Positions 34,934 through 43,184 of a stretch of DNA of 64,000 bases are shown in pieces. The stretch's first letter is position 1; each line of letters begins with the position of its first letter. Below the pieces are notes generated by a model. It saw only the letters and a program-made list of their open reading frames with translations, made no database searches and was not told the DNA's origin. The stretch comes from Planktosalinus sp963975935 (GTDB lineage: Bacteria > Bacteroidota > Bacteroidia > Flavobacteriales > Flavobacteriaceae): NCBI GenBank assembly GCA_963975935.1, contig CAXBIQ010000013.1, forward strand, positions 1 through 64,000. Reading direction: 5' to 3'. The position numbers and the translations under genes were made by a program.

Positions 34934-37639
34934 TTACAATTGCCTGTCAGGCTCTCTGCGTTTGTCATATTTGATGTCACTTAGCACAGATGATTTTATG
35001 CCCACAAAAAAGTACCACGAGCTTCGTGCACTGAAGGGTACCCAGTTAAAACTCATTTGCCAGCTTTCCAAATCCCTTTGAAAACGGAATTGGGTAAATG
35101 TAAACCCTTGATTTTTAAAATCATAACCGGAAGAAGCCCCTACAGCCCATCGTGGAGACAGGTCAACATTCCCACTGAACATCAGGGAGTGTGAGGAAAT
35201 TTCATTTTGTCGGGCATTATTGGAATATGTAACGGTATAGGCAAGTCTTATATTCCAGGGTATTGCATAATTGTACTTACCAATATTTACATTTTTATCC
35301 TCCTTTTCCTCATCTTGCACAAATGAAGGGTTGGAGATATCATTGGCATCACCAAAAAGGTCATCCGGTCGCCCGCCACTCCTGAATGTTTCGTTTCGGA
35401 TAGGGTCTTTGTCATCATCATCATCTTTCCTTTGAAAATCGGTGCTTGAAAAGGTGTAGTTTAAACTTGCATTTGCATTGGTAAGACGAAAAAGGCTCCC
35501 ACCGTTACCTATATTGAATGTATTGATAACATTGTTGTTATTATCCAAGGCATATGGGTTTAATGTGCCACTGAAGTTTACATCTACTTTTTGTATGATT
35601 GGAATACTTCCGGAAATGTTCACGGGGCTCCATTTTAAACTATCTGCAGACAAAGAGTAAGAGGTTGATAAATTCAGGTTATTAAGAAGTGAAATTTTTC
35701 TGGGTTCGGTTGCTGTTGTGTCCCTGTCACGCACTTTTGCTTCAACTGTATTACTGACACTGAATCCTATATTGCTTGAATAATTTTGATTGGGAGCTCC
35801 AAACAAAGTGTTTTCAAACCTTGAATAGATTTCAATTTGTTCCTCAGTCATACCACCGGCTATTGTGGGAGTGTAACGTAATTCCTGATAATACTGATCA
35901 AATGCAGGGTTGAGGTTATAACTCACAGACGGTCTCATTACATGTCTTATACTTTGAATTTTATTAGAAGGATTAAAATTAAAAGTTCCATAAACTGTGG
36001 TTCCTAAACTCGTGGAAAAGTTATATGTTCTGTAACTGTCAAACCCGCTAACGGTATCCCGCACCACTTGATTTGTTTCAAGATCAAATCTTCTTTGACT
36101 GGTTTTTAAAAGCCAGGTTTCCTGAAACGTTGTACCTGCAGAAGCACTTAAATACTTAAAAATTTTAAAGTTGGTGCTAATAGGAATGGTATGCCGTGCT
36201 CCTGTCTGGGCGTTCTCAAACATTTCACTTTTAAAAAACAAGGAATCTGTAGTTACCATTCTGTTTTGAGCCGTGACATCATATTGAAAATTGATATTTT
36301 GCACAATTCCTTTTTTAACACCTGTTTTAGGAGCAAAAGGAAATATTCTGGATACACTTGCCGTGATATTGGGAAGCGATAGATTGATTTCCTCGGTATT
36401 ACTGTTTTGGGAATGTGTACCCGCTATACTTAAATTTACCTGAGGTTCCCCTTCAAAGGTTTTTGAATAAGAAACAGAGGAACTCTGGTTGTTCTGTAAA
36501 AAGTTTCCGGTATTTAATTGGTTTATCGATTCCTGATAATACCTGCTGCTTCCCAGGTTTACAGATGCCGCAAAACGGGAGCTGGGGTTTGATTTTGCAT
36601 CCTGAGTGTGCGACCAGCGAATGTTATAAAGCGATGATTCTGAAAAATCGGGGAAACCGCGCTCACTGTTTAGCAATCGTTCATACCGAAAACTAAGGTT
36701 TCCGCGAAAACGGTACCTGAGTGCATAATTTGACTCGAGGCGCAAGCCATAACTTCCGTTAGTATAGTAATCGCCCAGGGCCAACAAATCAACATAATCA
36801 TTAATGGCAAAATAATAGCCTCCGTTTTGAAAGAAGAAGCCACGGTTGTTGTTTTCACCAATAGTAGGTATAACAAAACCGGAAGCGGTGTCTTCATCGA
36901 GAGGAAAGAATGCAAATGGTAATCCGATGGGGGTGGGTACATCTGCGATGTACATATTGGTGAGACCGGTTACGATTTTCTTTTGGGGTACAAATTTTAC
37001 TTTTCTGGAGTAGAAGAAATACTCAGGGTTTTCAATGTCCTTTGCTGTAGTAAACCTGACATTTGACAAAAATATAACGGAATCATTTTCTCTTTTTGAT
37101 ACTTCTGCTTTGACCCTGAATTCACCTTGCTCCGTACGGGAATTGAAAATCAGGGCTTTTTGTGTTTCATAATTAAACCGGATGGAATCCGGTTCTACTT
37201 TGTTATTTCCCTGTACAAAAACCGGCATTTGGGTGTAATTTCCCAAACTATCTGTGATTCCTTTGGCATATACTTCTTTTTTAGTGTAATCAAGGATGAT
37301 TTGCCCGGCATCTATGCGCATATCTTCATAAACGATATAGGCTTGATTGTACATATACACACGGTTTTCTTTTTTGTGCATATAGACATAATCTTCGCCG
37401 TAGTAATCCATAACATCCTTAAGTACTTCTTCTTTTGGTTTTATGGTATCAGTTCTGACAGTATCAGCAGCTTTTTCTGAAGCTTCATTAAGGAGTTCGC
37501 TTACAGGAACCTGTATACTGTCCTGAACAGCGGGTATGGGAGTAGAGGGGGTAATACCAATTTCCTGTGCCTGGCTAAAATAAACGCCAAAAACCACAAA
37601 ACAAAGCGATAAAAGTTGATGAAGTTTATTTGTTTGCAA
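34934..37639 (-). CDS. lptD: Putative LPS-assembly protein LptD
   Basis: An outer-membrane beta-barrel that inserts lipopolysaccharide into the outer leaflet. After a signal peptide (VVFGVYFSQAQ, cut near residue 25) an OstA/LptA-like jellyroll covers about residues 80-235 (VYMHKKENRVYMYNQAYIVY and YAKGITDSLG). A long barrel follows, rich in alternating aromatic residues and ending SSVLSDIKYDKRREPDRQL. The Bacteroidota form is divergent from the proteobacterial one, hence putative. An Asp/Glu-rich loop (near residues 740-790) would be exposed. It heads the lptD-ridA-symporter run and diverges from the amidase gene. Confidence 0.9.
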   Translation of the reverse strand: MQTNKLHQLLSLCFVVFGVYFSQAQEIGITPSTPIPAVQDSIQVPVSELLNEASEKAADTVRTDTIKPKEEVLKDVMDYYGEDYVYMHKKENRVYMYNQAYIVYEDMRIDAGQIILDYTKKEVYAKGITDSLGNYTQMPVFVQGNNKVEPDSIRFNYETQKALIFNSRTEQGEFRVKAEVSKRENDSVIFLSNVRFTTAKDIENPEYFFYSRKVKFVPQKKIVTGLTNMYIADVPTPIGLPFAFFPLDEDTASGFVIPTIGENNNRGFFFQNGGYYFAINDYVDLLALGDYYTNGSYGLRLESNYALRYRFRGNLSFRYERLLNSERGFPDFSESSLYNIRWSHTQDAKSNPSSRFAASVNLGSSRYYQESINQLNTGNFLQNNQSSSVSYSKTFEGEPQVNLSIAGTHSQNSNTEEINLSLPNITASVSRIFPFAPKTGVKKGIVQNINFQYDVTAQNRMVTTDSLFFKSEMFENAQTGARHTIPISTNFKIFKYLSASAGTTFQETWLLKTSQRRFDLETNQVVRDTVSGFDSYRTYNFSTSLGTTVYGTFNFNPSNKIQSIRHVMRPSVSYNLNPAFDQYYQELRYTPTIAGGMTEEQIEIYSRFENTLFGAPNQNYSSNIGFSVSNTVEAKVRDRDTTATEPRKISLLNNLNLSTSYSLSADSLKWSPVNISGSIPIIQKVDVNFSGTLNPYALDNNNNVINTFNIGNGGSLFRLTNANASLNYTFSSTDFQRKDDDDDKDPIRNETFRSGGRPDDLFGDANDISNPSFVQDEEKEDKNVNIGKYNYAIPWNIRLAYTVTYSNNARQNEISSHSLMFSGNVDLSPRWAVGASSGYDFKNQGFTFTQFRFQRDLESWQMSFNWVPFSARSSWYFFVGIKSSVLSDIKYDKRREPDRQL

Positions 37640-37771
37640 CGGTATTAATCCTATTTTTGTAAAGCTATGGCTTAATTATTGAAGTGTCAAAATTAAACAT
37701 ATTTTTTGGGTATCTTTTTATGAGTCGCCAAATTTTAAAATATTAACCAAATTTATTGCGTTAAATTGTAT

Positions 37772-38872
37772 ATGAAAACGAGAACATGCCCATATTTCTT
37801 AGTAATCTTCACGCTGTTATTCACTTTAACCGGCGGTTTACTATCAGCTCAAAACAAATTTAAGGTAGTCATTGATGCCGGTCACGGTGGTCACGATAGT
37901 GGTGCTTCTTATTATGGGTATATGGAAAAGGACATAGCCTTGAGTGTCACGCTTATAGCCGGAGCTATTTTAGAGAAAAACAAAGATATAGACGTGGTTT
38001 ATACACGTAAGACAGATGTTTTTCTCGGTTTGAGAGAACGTGCAGATATTGCCAATAAAGCCAATGCAGATTTATTTGTTTCCATTCATGCCAATGCTGC
38101 CAAAAATACTTCTGCTTATGGTGCAGAAACTTTTGTATTGGGACTTCATAGGTCTCAGGAAAACTTTGAAGTTGCCAAAAAAGAAAACCAGGTGATTTAT
38201 CTGGAGGAAAACTATGAGGAGATTTATGGAGATTTTGACCCTTCATCCCCTGAATCATTAATTGGTCTAACTTTAATGCAGGAGGAGTACCTTGACCAAA
38301 GCATTGAACTGGCTTCTTTCATACAAAATAACTTTACCCAGCGCCTCAAAAGACGTGATCGAAGTGTAAAGCAGGCCGGTTTTTGGGTACTTTATAATAC
38401 ATATATGCCCAGTGTTCTTGTTGAAACCGGTTTTATCTCAAATCGTGCGGAAGGGGTATATCTCAACTCACGTAAAGGACAACTGGAATTGGGCCAAGCC
38501 ATTGCAGATGCTATTATCACCTATTACAACGGTATTAAATCATCATATATAGCAAGTGTTATACCCCAACCTTTAGAGGAAAATACACCTGTAGCTGCAG
38601 CAGAAAGTGAAGTGTATGAAGATGTCATTTTTAAGGTTCAAATTGCAGCGAGCAAAAGAAAACTAGATACAAAACCTCAAAATTTTAAAGGTCTTTCGGC
38701 GGTTAGCAGGGACCAGGAATCCGGTTTGTATAAATATTATTACGGAAGCACCTCAGATTACATTCAAATAAAAAACCTTCAACAGGAAGCCAGACAAAAA
38801 GGATATGCAAGTGCTTTTGTAGTTGCATTCAAAAAAGGAAAGAAGGTAAACCTTGCAGATATCATAAATTAG
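37772..38872 (+). CDS. N-acetylmuramoyl-L-alanine amidase with SPOR-like tail
   Basis: An exported Amidase_3 zinc hydrolase that cuts the bond between muramic acid and L-alanine, used in daughter-cell separation. After the signal peptide (LTGGLLSAQ) the zinc ligands are in VVIDAGHGGHD (His), MEKDIALSV (Glu) and SIHANA (His), and the catalytic Glu is in LVETGFISN. A C-terminal domain of about 75 residues (from VIFKVQIAASKRKL) resembles a SPOR peptidoglycan-binding domain. The ATG at 37772 is preferred to a TTG two codons earlier. It begins a long plus-strand run of functionally mixed genes; the MlaD-like gene follows after 64 bp. Confidence 0.94.
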   Translation: MKTRTCPYFLVIFTLLFTLTGGLLSAQNKFKVVIDAGHGGHDSGASYYGYMEKDIALSVTLIAGAILEKNKDIDVVYTRKTDVFLGLRERADIANKANADLFVSIHANAAKNTSAYGAETFVLGLHRSQENFEVAKKENQVIYLEENYEEIYGDFDPSSPESLIGLTLMQEEYLDQSIELASFIQNNFTQRLKRRDRSVKQAGFWVLYNTYMPSVLVETGFISNRAEGVYLNSRKGQLELGQAIADAIITYYNGIKSSYIASVIPQPLEENTPVAAAESEVYEDVIFKVQIAASKRKLDTKPQNFKGLSAVSRDQESGLYKYYYGSTSDYIQIKNLQQEARQKGYASAFVVAFKKGKKVNLADIIN

Positions 38873-38906
38873 ATGTTAATTGTCCCATAGGTGTAAATAA
38901 TATTCC

Positions 38907-38914
38907 TAAATTTG
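38907..38914 (+). promoter_or_regulatory. Predicted -7 element TAAATTTG
   Basis: A perfect TAnnTTTG element 22 bases before the GTG start of the MlaD-like gene. A TTG 24 bases upstream would be a loosely spaced -33 element. Confidence 0.45.
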
Positions 38915-38936
38915 TTTTTATATAAAAAATAAGCTA

Positions 38937-39887
38937 GTGAAAATATCCAAAGAAGCAAAAACAGGTTTATTGGCAGTCTTTGCCATTGCTACATTTATAT
39001 TAGGTTACAATTATCTCAAAGGCATCAACTTTTTTAAAGCAGACAGAACCTTTTACGCAGTTTATGACAACGTAGAGGGACTGGGATTGTCTTCAGCCGT
39101 TACTATAAATGGGTTAAAAGTTGGAAAAATACAGGATATTACTATTTTGGAAAAAAATGCCAGATTGTTGGTTACTTTTAATGTTGAAAACGATTATCAA
39201 TTTTCAAAAACCAGTATTGCCAGAATTTATGGTGGAGGTATCATCGGCGGTAAATCACTCGCCGTCATTCCAGATTTTGAATCAAACAGCCGTGCAGAAT
39301 CCGGTGATACTTTGGTAGGAAACATCGAAGAAGGAATTATGGAGCTTGTTAATGACCGGTTGACACCACTACAACAAAAAATTGAAGCCACAGTTGTAAG
39401 TGCTGACAGTTTACTTACTTCTTTCAATCAGGTTATGAATGAAGAAACCCGGGAAAACCTGAGACAAACCATGAAGAATTTTAATGAAACATCCAGTTCG
39501 TTAAAAAACTCTTCTGTAGCGCTTGAAGATCTTCTTGTTGAAAACAAAAGCAAACTTAACAGCACCTTTGAAAACCTTGATAAAACTGCAGCAAATTTTG
39601 CAACACTATCAGATACCCTCTCAAGGGTAGAATTTGGTTCTATGGTAAAAGAGATTGAACAAACCATAGCAAACCTAAAGACTTTTTCAGAAAAGCTCAA
39701 CAACGAGGAAGGAAACATAGGCAGACTGCTTCATGACGATGAACTCTACAGAAACCTTGACGGTGCTACCCGCCAATTAGAAGAATTGCTTCAGGATATC
39801 AAATTAAACCCAAAGCGTTATGTTCATTTTTCAGTTTTCGGAAAAAAACCCGGTCCCTATGAGGAACCTGAAAACAGGGATGATTAA
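38937..39887 (+). CDS. MlaD/MCE-domain lipid transport protein
   Basis: A 316-residue protein with one N-terminal membrane helix (TGLLAVFAIATFILGYNYL), an MCE domain at about residues 35-110 (FYAVYDNVEGLGLSSAVTIN GLKVG, then ARIYGGGIIGGKSLAVI) and a long helical stretch to about residue 285. It resembles the substrate-binding component MlaD of ABC systems that move phospholipids between the two membranes. The ATPase and permease partners are not adjacent here. The start codon is GTG, with a good -7 element in front. It lies between the amidase and a membrane iron-sulfur protein. Confidence 0.92.
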   Translation: MKISKEAKTGLLAVFAIATFILGYNYLKGINFFKADRTFYAVYDNVEGLGLSSAVTINGLKVGKIQDITILEKNARLLVTFNVENDYQFSKTSIARIYGGGIIGGKSLAVIPDFESNSRAESGDTLVGNIEEGIMELVNDRLTPLQQKIEATVVSADSLLTSFNQVMNEETRENLRQTMKNFNETSSSLKNSSVALEDLLVENKSKLNSTFENLDKTAANFATLSDTLSRVEFGSMVKEIEQTIANLKTFSEKLNNEEGNIGRLLHDDELYRNLDGATRQLEELLQDIKLNPKRYVHFSVFGKKPGPYEEPENRDD

Positions 39888-39913
39888 CTTTAAAAATCTT
39901 TAAGAATAGTTAG

Positions 39914-41239
39914 ATGAATTACCTTCCAAACATTCTGTTTTTAATCTTGCTCGTTGCAGCAGTTGGTTATTTTGTAAACAACATAAGAAAATTAAAGCGG
40001 AACATCGCTTTGGGAAGGGATATTGACCTTTCAGACAATCCCGGTCAACGATTTAAAAACCTTACAATGATTGCATTGGGCCAGTCAAAAATGGTCAAAA
40101 GGCCCATTTCCGGTTTTCTCCATGTCATTGTTTACGTTGGTTTTATAATTATCAATATAGAAGTTCTTGAAATTATCTATGATGGCCTTACAGGCTCTCA
40201 TCGTGCTTTTTCGGTGTTAGGGGGCTTTTATGATTTTCTCATAGCGTCCTTTGAAATCCTTGCATTCCTGGTAATTGTGAGTGTGGTGGTTTTCTGGATC
40301 AGAAGAAATATCCTAAATATCAGACGTTTTTTAAACCGTGAATTAAAAGGATGGCCGTTTCTGGATGCTAACCTGATTTTATATTTTGAAATGGTTTTAA
40401 TGGCTTTATTTTTGACCATGAATGCCGCAGATTATCAGCTTCAGCAATTGGGAGCAGAGGGATATACTGAAGCCGGGGCTTTTCCGGTAAGTCAATTCAT
40501 TGCGCCACTTTTTTCCAGTATGGCAGAAAGCAGTCTTATTGTTATTGAACGCTCTGCATGGTGGCTGCATATTGCAGGGATATTGATATTTCTTAATTAT
40601 CTCTATTTCTCAAAACACTTACATATTTTACTTGCTTTTCCCAATACTTATTACGGTAAGATTTCTAAACTGGGTAAATTTCCAAATAACCCTTCAGTTA
40701 CAAAAGAAGTTGACCTGATGATGGACCCAAATGCAGATCCTTTTGCCGCACCTCCTGAAGGGGAAGCAGATACACCACCTGAAAAATTTGGGGCCAGTGA
40801 TGTTATGGATTTAAATTGGTTTCAACTGCTCAGTGCATATTCGTGTACAGAATGCGGACGATGCACAAGTGAATGTCCTGCCAATATTACCGGAAAAAAA
40901 CTATCACCCCGCAAAATAATGATGGACACCCGTGACCGTCTGGAAGAAGTGGGCAAAAATATTGACAAAAACGGCAAATTTGTTCCTGACGGAAAACAAT
41001 TGCTTGACGACTATATTTTAAGGGAAGAGTTATGGGCTTGTACTACTTGCAATGCCTGTGTGGAAGCTTGTCCCGTAAGTATTGACCCCTTATCCATTAT
41101 TATGGATATGCGGCAGTATCTGGTGATGGAGCAATCTGCGGCACCCAACGAGTTGAATATCGCCATGACCAATGTTGAAAACAACGGCGCACCCTGGCCT
41201 TATAACCAAATGGACAGGTTAAACTGGAAGAACGAATAG
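39914..41239 (+). CDS. Membrane-anchored 4Fe-4S dicluster oxidoreductase subunit
   Basis: A 441-residue protein with an N-terminal membrane part of about five helices resembling the NarI/heme-b type quinone module (residues 1-250). A soluble domain follows with two 4Fe-4S motifs: CTECGRCTSECP near residue 313 and CTTCNACVEACP near residue 378. The C-terminal CCG domains normally found in GlpC/HdrD-like proteins are missing and are probably supplied by the gene at 41748. Together they would pass electrons between the quinone pool and an unknown partner. The HAD-like gene lies between the two parts. Confidence 0.88.
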   Translation: MNYLPNILFLILLVAAVGYFVNNIRKLKRNIALGRDIDLSDNPGQRFKNLTMIALGQSKMVKRPISGFLHVIVYVGFIIINIEVLEIIYDGLTGSHRAFSVLGGFYDFLIASFEILAFLVIVSVVVFWIRRNILNIRRFLNRELKGWPFLDANLILYFEMVLMALFLTMNAADYQLQQLGAEGYTEAGAFPVSQFIAPLFSSMAESSLIVIERSAWWLHIAGILIFLNYLYFSKHLHILLAFPNTYYGKISKLGKFPNNPSVTKEVDLMMDPNADPFAAPPEGEADTPPEKFGASDVMDLNWFQLLSAYSCTECGRCTSECPANITGKKLSPRKIMMDTRDRLEEVGKNIDKNGKFVPDGKQLLDDYILREELWACTTCNACVEACPVSIDPLSIIMDMRQYLVMEQSAAPNELNIAMTNVENNGAPWPYNQMDRLNWKNE

Positions 41240-41273
41240 TATTTGTCGAAGTAAAATATCAAAACCTGAAAGA

Positions 41274-41708
41274 ATGAAGAAAGAAGAAGTAGATAAATTA
41301 CTCAGTGAGAAAGTAGAAGATGGATTGCACGTCAGTCCCATACTCCCTAAAAACATTAAAAATTACCTTATTGATATAGACGGTACCATTTGTGATGATA
41401 TTCCCAATGAAGAACCGGAAAGGATGCTTACGGCAGAAGTTTACCCTGATGCTTTAAAAACCCTTAATAAATGGTATGATGAAGGCCATATTATCTGTTT
41501 TTTTACTTCACGTACAGAAGAACACCGCAATTATACTGAAACGTGGCTTGAAAAACACGGATTCAAATACCATAGTTTACTGATGGGAAAACCCCGGGGA
41601 GGTAATTATCACTGGATTGATAACCATCTTGTAAAAGCAACCCGCTATAAAGGAAAATTTACAGACCTTATTGACAAGAAAGTAACAATCAAAGTGTTCG
41701 AGGATTAA
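41274..41708 (+). CDS. HAD-like phosphatase
   Basis: A small cytosolic HAD-superfamily protein of 144 residues. Motif I is LIDIDGTICDD (nucleophile and acid Asp near residues 34-36), motif II is FFTSRTEEH, and motif III/IV are in LLMGKPRGGNYHWIDNH. There is almost no cap domain. Such proteins are sometimes labelled phosphoheptose isomerase or LNS2 in databases; nothing here supports an isomerase. It sits between two genes that appear to be subunits of one Fe-S complex, with gaps of 34 and 39 bp, so it is co-transcribed with them. Substrate unknown. Confidence 0.82.
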   Translation: MKKEEVDKLLSEKVEDGLHVSPILPKNIKNYLIDIDGTICDDIPNEEPERMLTAEVYPDALKTLNKWYDEGHIICFFTSRTEEHRNYTETWLEKHGFKYHSLLMGKPRGGNYHWIDNHLVKATRYKGKFTDLIDKKVTIKVFED

Positions 41709-41747
41709 AAAATTAGAATTTGTTCTAAAGAAAATAACAAATTGAGT

Positions 41748-42539
41748 ATGAGTGAAGCAATAAAAGTACCCACAATGGCTGAATACCTGGCAGAAGGCAA
41801 AAAACCTGAAGTTTTGTTCTGGGTGGGCTGCGCCGGAAGTTTTGATGACAGGGCCAAGAAAATCACCAAAGCTTTTGTGAAAATATTAAACAAAACAAAC
41901 ATCGATTTTGCTGTTTTGGGCACAGAAGAGAGCTGTACCGGTGACCCTGCAAAACGTGCCGGAAATGAGTTTTTATTTCAGATGCAGGCAAAAATGAATA
42001 TTGAAGTGCTCAATGGTTATGAAATCAAAAAAATAGTAACGGCTTGTCCGCATTGCTTTAATACTATCAAAAATGAGTATCCTGAACTTGGCGGAAATTA
42101 TGAAGTTGTGCATCATACACAGTTTTTAAAATCATTGCTTGAGGATGGCCGACTTAAAGTTGAAGGCGGGAAGTTTAAGGGAAAGCGTATTACGTTTCAC
42201 GACCCGTGTTATTTGGGACGTGCAAATGGAGAGTATGAAGCCCCGCGTGAACTATTGCAAAAACTGGAAGTAGAACTAGTCGAAATGAAACGCTGTAAAA
42301 CCCGCGGACTTTGCTGTGGGGCAGGAGGTGCTCAAATGTTCAAAGAACCGGAGCCGGGCAATAAAGACATCAATATTGAGCGTACTGAAGAAGCTATAGA
42401 AACCTCACCAAGCATCATTGCAGCTGCTTGTCCCTTTTGCAATACTATGATGACAGATGGCGTAAAAGGAAAAGACAAAGAGAACGATATTGAAGTTATG
42501 GATGTAGCCGAAATGATTGCCAATGCTGATGAACTTTAA
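41748..42539 (+). CDS. CCG-domain Fe-S protein (HdrB/GlpC-like)
   Basis: A cytosolic protein of 263 residues from the ATG at 41748, carrying two cysteine-rich CCG domains. The first includes VGCAGSFDDR, ESCTGDPAKR and ACPHCFNTIKNEYPE; the second includes HDPCYLGR, LCCGAGGAQMF and ACPFCNTMM. Such domains bind a non-cubane 4Fe-4S or zinc site in heterodisulfide-reductase and lactate-utilisation proteins. It is the natural partner of the membrane dicluster protein encoded at 39914. The physiological donor and acceptor are unknown. Confidence 0.9.
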   Translation: MSEAIKVPTMAEYLAEGKKPEVLFWVGCAGSFDDRAKKITKAFVKILNKTNIDFAVLGTEESCTGDPAKRAGNEFLFQMQAKMNIEVLNGYEIKKIVTACPHCFNTIKNEYPELGGNYEVVHHTQFLKSLLEDGRLKVEGGKFKGKRITFHDPCYLGRANGEYEAPRELLQKLEVELVEMKRCKTRGLCCGAGGAQMFKEPEPGNKDINIERTEEAIETSPSIIAAACPFCNTMMTDGVKGKDKENDIEVMDVAEMIANADEL

Positions 42540-42573
42540 ATAAACAATTTTAATCACCCCAGAACGATAAAAT

Positions 42574-43056
42574 ATGCTTGTATCTTTTGAAGAGTTGCCT
42601 GATGATTCAAGAATCTGGATTTACCAGTCGAATAGAAAATTCAATGATGTTGAAATACAGGTCATACAAACACGCCTTTCAGAATTTCTTACAGAATGGA
42701 CCGCCCATGGAACATCGCTTGAAGCCGGGTTTGAAATCAAACACCAACGTTTTATTGTGATAGGGTTGAACCAGAAAAATGCATCGGCCTCGGGTTGTTC
42801 CATTGATGCTTCGGTACACTTTATTCAGCAGTTGGAAAAAGAGTTTGAAGTTGATTTGCTCGACAAAATGAATGTTACTTATTATACTGGAGAGTACATC
42901 GCATTTAAACCTTTAAATGAATTTAAAGCCATGGCAAAGTCCAAAGCCATTTCAAAAAACACGGTTGTTTTTAACAATTTGGTCAACACCAAAGAAGAAT
43001 ATCTTGAAAACTGGGAAGTTCCTGCAGCAGACAGCTGGCATTCAAGGTTTTTTTAG
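42574..43056 (+). CDS. Conserved flavobacterial protein of unknown function
   Basis: A 160-residue soluble protein with no signal peptide or membrane helix. It opens LVSFEELPDDSRIWIYQSNRK and ends in ADSWHSRFF. A single conserved-looking Cys lies in SGCSIDASVHFI near residue 70. Homologues are often labelled ABC transporter ATPase, but no Walker A, Walker B or signature motif is present, so that name is not supported. It follows the CCG protein by 34 bp and is probably the last gene of that operon, since the next gene has its own promoter signal. Confidence 0.75.
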   Translation: MLVSFEELPDDSRIWIYQSNRKFNDVEIQVIQTRLSEFLTEWTAHGTSLEAGFEIKHQRFIVIGLNQKNASASGCSIDASVHFIQQLEKEFEVDLLDKMNVTYYTGEYIAFKPLNEFKAMAKSKAISKNTVVFNNLVNTKEEYLENWEVPAADSWHSRFF

Positions 43057-43135
43057 GATACATCAGTTAGACTTTTTGGTCATCGGTTTTTTAAAAATAA
43101 GATTTCCTTAAGATTCCATTGCACTTTAAATTTAC

Positions 43136-43143
43136 TATTTTTG
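43136..43143 (+). promoter_or_regulatory. Predicted -7 element TATTTTTG
   Basis: A perfect TAnnTTTG element 41 bases before the start of the GH3/serine hydrolase gene, in a 128-bp gap. The -33 half (TTG in CATTGC) is at a short spacing of 14. Confidence 0.45.
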
Positions 43144-43184
43144 TCTAAACACATTTATAGCACATTTTTTGTTTCAAATTCTCT

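Noticed and set aside
41274..41708. Labelling this gene as phosphoheptose isomerase
   Set aside because: The motifs are those of a HAD phosphatase; no SIS domain is present.
42574..43056. Labelling this gene as ABC transporter ATPase
   Set aside because: No Walker A, Walker B or LSGGQ motif is present in the 160 residues.
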